The notes below the pieces were generated by a model that saw only the letters and a program-made list of their open reading frames with translations, did not search any database and was not told where the DNA came from. The translations under genes were made by a program, and so were the position numbers. Source: Candidatus Bathyarchaeota archaeon (GTDB lineage Archaea; Thermoproteota; Bathyarchaeia; Bathyarchaeales; Bathycorpusculaceae). Taken from it: a stretch of DNA of 42,875 bases. Positions 39,827 to 42,875 of this stretch are shown here, piece by piece. Positions within the stretch are counted from its first letter, which is position 1. The number at the start of each line of letters is the position of its first letter. The stretch lies in the NCBI GenBank assembly GCA_025059195.1, contig JANXDU010000005.1:1-42875 (forward strand), given 5' to 3'.

Positions 39827-41107
39827 ATGGCCAAAACCTACTGGGGAGAGATAAAAGATCCAGTTTACGGGTACATCTATATAACGGAGCGGGAAAAGGA
39901 AGTAATAGACTCCTATCCCGTGCAGAGGCTTCGCAGATTGAGGCAGCTGGCCGGAGCGGAATACGTTTATCCCGGAGCAAACCACACGCGTTTCGAGCAC
40001 TCCGTTGGCGTTATGTATCTGGCTGGCAAGGTGGTTGAAAACTCCCACATTTCCCAAATAGTAAGCGAAGAGGACGTCGAAGCCGTGCGGATTGCCGGTT
40101 TGCTTCATGACGTGGGGCATGGGCCTTTCTCCCACGTTTTTGAGCATTTGCTTACAAAGAAGCTTAACAAAACCCACGAAGACATAACTATGTGGTTAAT
40201 TAGAAACAGCGAGCTGAAAGACGTTATAGGCAGGCTTGGACACAGGCCAGAATACATCGCGGAGCTGGCGGCTGGCTCCCTTCCGGGAAACCCGAAAGCC
40301 TTCCTCAACCAGATAGTCCGAGGCTCCATAGATGTTGACAAACTCGACTTCGTTGTCAGAGACACTTATCACACCGGCGCTGAGTACGGCTTTGTGGACA
40401 TTTTCCGCCTAATCCACTCATTGGACGTTTTAGACGGCAACTTAGCCGTGGACATTGGGGCGCTTTCGACTTTAGAATCTTTTATAATAGCGCGAATTGA
40501 GTCCTTCAAAAGCATATACTTCCACCGGGTTGGAAGGGCCGCCCAAATAATGTTGGCAACAGCCCTTGAAAAGGCAGACGCGGAACTGGGCTTGTCGGCT
40601 TTCAAAACGCCGGAAGAGTATTTGGCTATGGATGACTACACGGTTTGGACTATGCTTAAAAACTGTAGAGAATCCAGCCCAATAATTAGGGATTTGGAGA
40701 GGCGTAGACTGCTGAAATGCGCCTACGAGCAAACCTTCTATGTTAAGGACAAAACGGTTTCAAGTATTTTCGGCGCCGAAGAGTTCCGCAACCAAATAAG
40801 AGATAGAATTGCGAAAAACGCCAAAGTGGCGCCGAATGCCATAGTAATAGATGTTCCAACAGTGCCAAGCGTCCCCTACCATCACTCCATGTTCATGGAG
40901 CCCATGGAAATCCCGGTTTTCAGCAAAACGAGAAACGGCAAAAAAGAGGTTAGGCGGCTTAGCGAAATCTCCGGAATATTCGAAGTCTTGAAGGGTTTCA
41001 TAAACATTTTAAGGGTTTACACAGACGAGAAAAACCGTGCAAGGGTGGCGGAAGCCTCCTTAAAGGTTTTAGGCGAAATTCCATCATCAGCCAAAATATC
41101 CTTTTAG
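39827..41107 (+). CDS. HD-domain phosphohydrolase (dNTPase/SAMHD1-like)
   Basis: This 426-residue protein belongs to the COG1078 HD superfamily, related to SAMHD1 and dGTP triphosphohydrolases. The HD metal-binding residues are His in TRFEHSVGVMYLAG (about residue 50) and the His-Asp pair in GLLHDVGHGPFSHVFEH (about 90-106). A downstream Asp lies in SIDVDKLDFVVRDTYHTG (about 170-188), with the substrate-side YHTGAEYGF motif. The N-terminus starts with the typical 'DPVYG.I.I...E..VID..P.QRLR.L.Q' pattern. Length is normal. Whether it degrades dNTPs or another phosphate ester is not settled. It is followed 11 nt later by the phosphomevalonate dehydratase genes. Confidence 0.93.
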   Translation: MAKTYWGEIKDPVYGYIYITEREKEVIDSYPVQRLRRLRQLAGAEYVYPGANHTRFEHSVGVMYLAGKVVENSHISQIVSEEDVEAVRIAGLLHDVGHGPFSHVFEHLLTKKLNKTHEDITMWLIRNSELKDVIGRLGHRPEYIAELAAGSLPGNPKAFLNQIVRGSIDVDKLDFVVRDTYHTGAEYGFVDIFRLIHSLDVLDGNLAVDIGALSTLESFIIARIESFKSIYFHRVGRAAQIMLATALEKADAELGLSAFKTPEEYLAMDDYTVWTMLKNCRESSPIIRDLERRRLLKCAYEQTFYVKDKTVSSIFGAEEFRNQIRDRIAKNAKVAPNAIVIDVPTVPSVPYHHSMFMEPMEIPVFSKTRNGKKEVRRLSEISGIFEVLKGFINILRVYTDEKNRARVAEASLKVLGEIPSSAKISF

Positions 41108-41118
41108 GAGACCCATAA

Positions 41119-41553
41119 ATGGCAAGCCCCGTTATTTTACATGGGCGGGGAATTGTTGAAGGAAAATGCGTAGCCGAAGCTTTAGTTTCCACGAAACCAA
41201 TAAGCTTCTTAGGCGACGTTGACCCCGCCACTGGAAAAATAATTGAAAGACGCCATAGCCTTTATGGCAAATGCGTGAAAGACAAGGTTTTATGTTTTCC
41301 CCACGGGCATGGCTCAACTGTTGGCAGTTACGTTCTGTACTCTTTGGCGAAGAACGGGCTGGCGCCTAAAGCCATAATAAACCGTAGGGCGGACCCCGTG
41401 ATCGTCGTCGGCGCAGTCATAGCCAACATTCCCATGATAGACCAAGTGGATGTAAACCAAATAAGAACGGGTGACTTGGTTGAAGTAGACGCCCACAAAG
41501 GCACAGTTAAAGTTTTGAAATCCACAGCGGAGGAGTTGGCAAAGTGTACTTGA
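41119..41553 (+). CDS. Phosphomevalonate dehydratase small subunit (aconitase X swivel)
   Basis: This 144-residue swivelling domain of aconitase X is, in archaea, the small subunit of phosphomevalonate dehydratase of the modified mevalonate pathway (established in Aeropyrum pernix). It begins with VILHGRGIVEGKCVAEALVS. It contains FLGDVDPATGKIIERRHSLYG (about residues 32-52), the conserved FPHGHGSTVGSYVL (about 64-77) and the closing GDLVEVDAHKGTVKV (about 122-136). The next gene, the catalytic large subunit, overlaps by 10 nt. The HD-domain gene precedes it by 11 nt, so one operon is likely. The call rests on family and neighbour. Confidence 0.93.
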   Translation: MASPVILHGRGIVEGKCVAEALVSTKPISFLGDVDPATGKIIERRHSLYGKCVKDKVLCFPHGHGSTVGSYVLYSLAKNGLAPKAIINRRADPVIVVGAVIANIPMIDQVDVNQIRTGDLVEVDAHKGTVKVLKSTAEELAKCT

Positions 41554-42725
41554 CGCGGGAGGAAGAACGCATCTACAACGGCGAACACGGTTGGGCGAAG
41601 CAAGTTTGCATGAAAATTTTAGTCAAACTGGGCGAGCTTTTCGGCGCTTCAAGGCTTATTCCAGTGGAATCCGCCCACGTTTCAGGAGTTTCCTATAAAA
41701 CTTTAGGCGATGCACCTACAGACTTTCTGGAAGCTTTGGCAAACACCGGCGGAAAAGCGGCGGTGGAAGCCACATTAAACCCTCAAAGCCTCGACCCCCA
41801 GCATTTGGCTGAAAGGCTTCCGGAGAACCTTGTGAAAAACCAGTTGAAGCTTTGCGAAATATTCAAGAAAATGGGCTTCGAAACTTCCTACACGTGCACA
41901 CCCTACTACATTAAAACGCCGGCAAAAGGTGCCCATCTGGCTTGGGCTGAATCCTCCGCCGTTGTCTACGCCAACTCGGTTTTAGGTGCTTGGACAAACC
42001 GGGAGGGGGGACCAAGCGCTTTGGCCGCCGCAATAATCGGCAAAACACCGGACTGCGGCATCCACAGGGCTGAGAACCGCAAACCAAAAATCCTTGTCGA
42101 GGTTAAGGCGCCTCTGGAAAAGGAGACTGATTACGGCGCCCTCGGAATATACCTGGGCAAGGTTCTGGAAGATAAAATCCCATTTATAACCGGTTTAGGT
42201 AAGCCCACACCTGAAAGCCTTAAACAGCTCGGCGCAGCATTGGCATCCGCCGGAATGGTTAACATGTTCCATCACGATGGCGCAGCAGCCAAAACTATAG
42301 AAAAACCCCTTGAAAAAATAACCGTTGAGCCTAAAAACCTTCAAGAAACAGTCGAAGAATTAACCACAACATCAACGAAAAAGCCGGATTTAGTCTTCGT
42401 CGGCTGCCCCCACTGCTCGCTAAGTGAAATCCGCGAGATCGCTGAAAAAATAGGCGACAAAAAAGTGATGGAGGGCGTCGAGTTCTGGGTTTGCACAAGC
42501 CGCCACATAAAAGAAAAAGCCAAAAACTATGTGCAGAGGATAGAGGCAAGCGGAGCAAAAATCATAACCGACACATGCGCCGTAGTCACGTGGACAGACA
42601 GGCTGGGCGTAAAAACGATAATAACAAACTCGGCTAAAACAGCCCACTACGCACCAACCCTAAACAAGGCAGAGGTGAAACTGGCAAGCCTCGAAGAATG
42701 CTTAAAAACAGCCCTAAAAGAATAA
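41544..42725 (+). CDS. Phosphomevalonate dehydratase large subunit (aconitase X catalytic)
   Basis: This 393-residue catalytic domain of aconitase X dehydrates 5-phosphomevalonate to trans-anhydromevalonate phosphate, a step toward archaeal isoprenoids. Cysteines for the Fe-S cluster are in FETSYTCTPYYIK (about residues 115-125), FVGCPHCSLSE (about 287-297) and ITDTCAVVTW (about 341-350). The protein opens YLTREEERIYNGEHGWAKQ, and an intervening EWAESSAVVYANSVLGAWTNREGG-like segment is conserved. The GTG start at 41544 has ggagga about 9 nt upstream and overlaps the small subunit. tRNA-Glu follows. The call is secure within the family. Confidence 0.94.
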   Translation: MYLTREEERIYNGEHGWAKQVCMKILVKLGELFGASRLIPVESAHVSGVSYKTLGDAPTDFLEALANTGGKAAVEATLNPQSLDPQHLAERLPENLVKNQLKLCEIFKKMGFETSYTCTPYYIKTPAKGAHLAWAESSAVVYANSVLGAWTNREGGPSALAAAIIGKTPDCGIHRAENRKPKILVEVKAPLEKETDYGALGIYLGKVLEDKIPFITGLGKPTPESLKQLGAALASAGMVNMFHHDGAAAKTIEKPLEKITVEPKNLQETVEELTTTSTKKPDLVFVGCPHCSLSEIREIAEKIGDKKVMEGVEFWVCTSRHIKEKAKNYVQRIEASGAKIITDTCAVVTWTDRLGVKTIITNSAKTAHYAPTLNKAEVKLASLEECLKTALKE

Positions 42726-42777
42726 AATTTATCCGAAACCGTAAACATTTGCATGATGCCAGCAATCCACAAACGGC

Positions 42778-42852
42778 GCTCCGGTAGTATAGCCCGGTCA
42801 AGTATTCCGGCCTTTCGAGCCGGAGACGCGGGTTCAAATCCCGCCCGGAGCA
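42778..42852 (+). tRNA. tRNA-Glu (anticodon TTC), CCA not encoded
   Basis: The acceptor stem GCTCCGG pairs with CCGGAGC, discriminator A. The D arm is GTAT/GTAT-type with G-U pairs. The anticodon stem is CCGGC/GCCGG, with loop C-T-TTC-G-A reading Glu codons. The T arm is GCGGG/CCCGC. The next bases are ctc, so CCA must be added post-transcriptionally, unlike the other two tRNAs here. It is intron-free. AT-rich aaaattta lies about 45-54 nt upstream. Confidence 0.95.
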
Positions 42853-42875
42853 CTCCAAAACTGCTTGCTTCAGCA

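Noticed and set aside
1-42875. CRISPR arrays, insertion sequences, prophage genes, rRNA genes
   Set aside because: No regularly spaced repeats, transposase or integrase motifs, or rRNA-like sequence were seen on reading through the window.

Overview
This window reads as a compact stretch of an archaeal chromosome. It carries class I lysyl-tRNA synthetase, the GatD/GatE Glu-tRNA(Gln) amidotransferase, archaeal Elp3, RIO2 kinase, an Sm-like protein, a NurA-HerA pair, archaeal-type UMP kinase, UPF0147, an SSSCA1-type zinc-ribbon protein, both subunits of the aconitase-X phosphomevalonate dehydratase, and an intron-containing tRNA-Tyr with a C1-G72 pair. Promoters look like TATA boxes rather than -10/-35 elements. 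The gene mix best fits a TACK-type archaeon, and my guess is Bathyarchaeia. That placement is inference from gene content. I see no insertion sequence, prophage, CRISPR array or rRNA.

Layout. 0.25-7.6 kb: an amidohydrolase, a QueG-like Fe-S protein, then a translation-fidelity run of Elp3, GatD and GatE. 7.6-12.8 kb: a membrane coiled-coil zinc-ribbon protein diverges from three tandem small genes of one paralogous family. Then come an SFM1-like SPOUT methyltransferase, oligoendopeptidase F and a fourth family member, all on the minus strand. 12.8-16.6 kb: NurA-HerA, an Sm protein and RIO2. 16.7-21.9 kb: a two-domain GNAT, a PP-loop tRNA-thiolation-like protein, a cation/Ca2+ exchanger, an MBL hydrolase, UMP kinase and a small membrane protein. 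22.0-26.6 kb: a PadR-regulated five-gene cluster with two different ABC exporters. 26.6-31.1 kb: a rhomboid protease with an extra domain, a Nudix hydrolase, histidine ammonia-lyase, and an antisense-overlapping 2-hydroxyacid dehydrogenase. 31.1-37.9 kb: tRNA-Tyr, a 39-residue membrane microprotein missed by length filters, a large surface protein, tRNA-Arg, LysRS, a zinc-ribbon protein, an FAD dehydrogenase and a cupin. 37.9-42.9 kb: UPF0147, SSSCA1-type protein, an unknown, dTMP kinase, an HD phosphohydrolase, phosphomevalonate dehydratase and tRNA-Glu.

How the genes work together. Much of the window serves translation: charging and amidation of tRNA, wobble-uridine modification, ribosome maturation through RIO2 and possibly SFM1-like methylation, and three tRNAs. 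Nucleotide supply is covered by UMP kinase, dTMP kinase, the HD protein and Nudix. Isoprenoid lipid synthesis is represented by the phosphomevalonate dehydratase. The most likely undescribed element is the family of four small proteins at 8328-9802 and 12360-12764. Each has a short beta-hairpin/helix N-terminal module. Two of them share one winged-helix-like C-terminal part and the other two share a different one. Three are translationally coupled, and the fourth diverges from NurA-HerA. Function is unknown. Also notable are the double palindrome over the PadR start codon, the rhomboid fusion, and the microprotein next to tRNA-Tyr.
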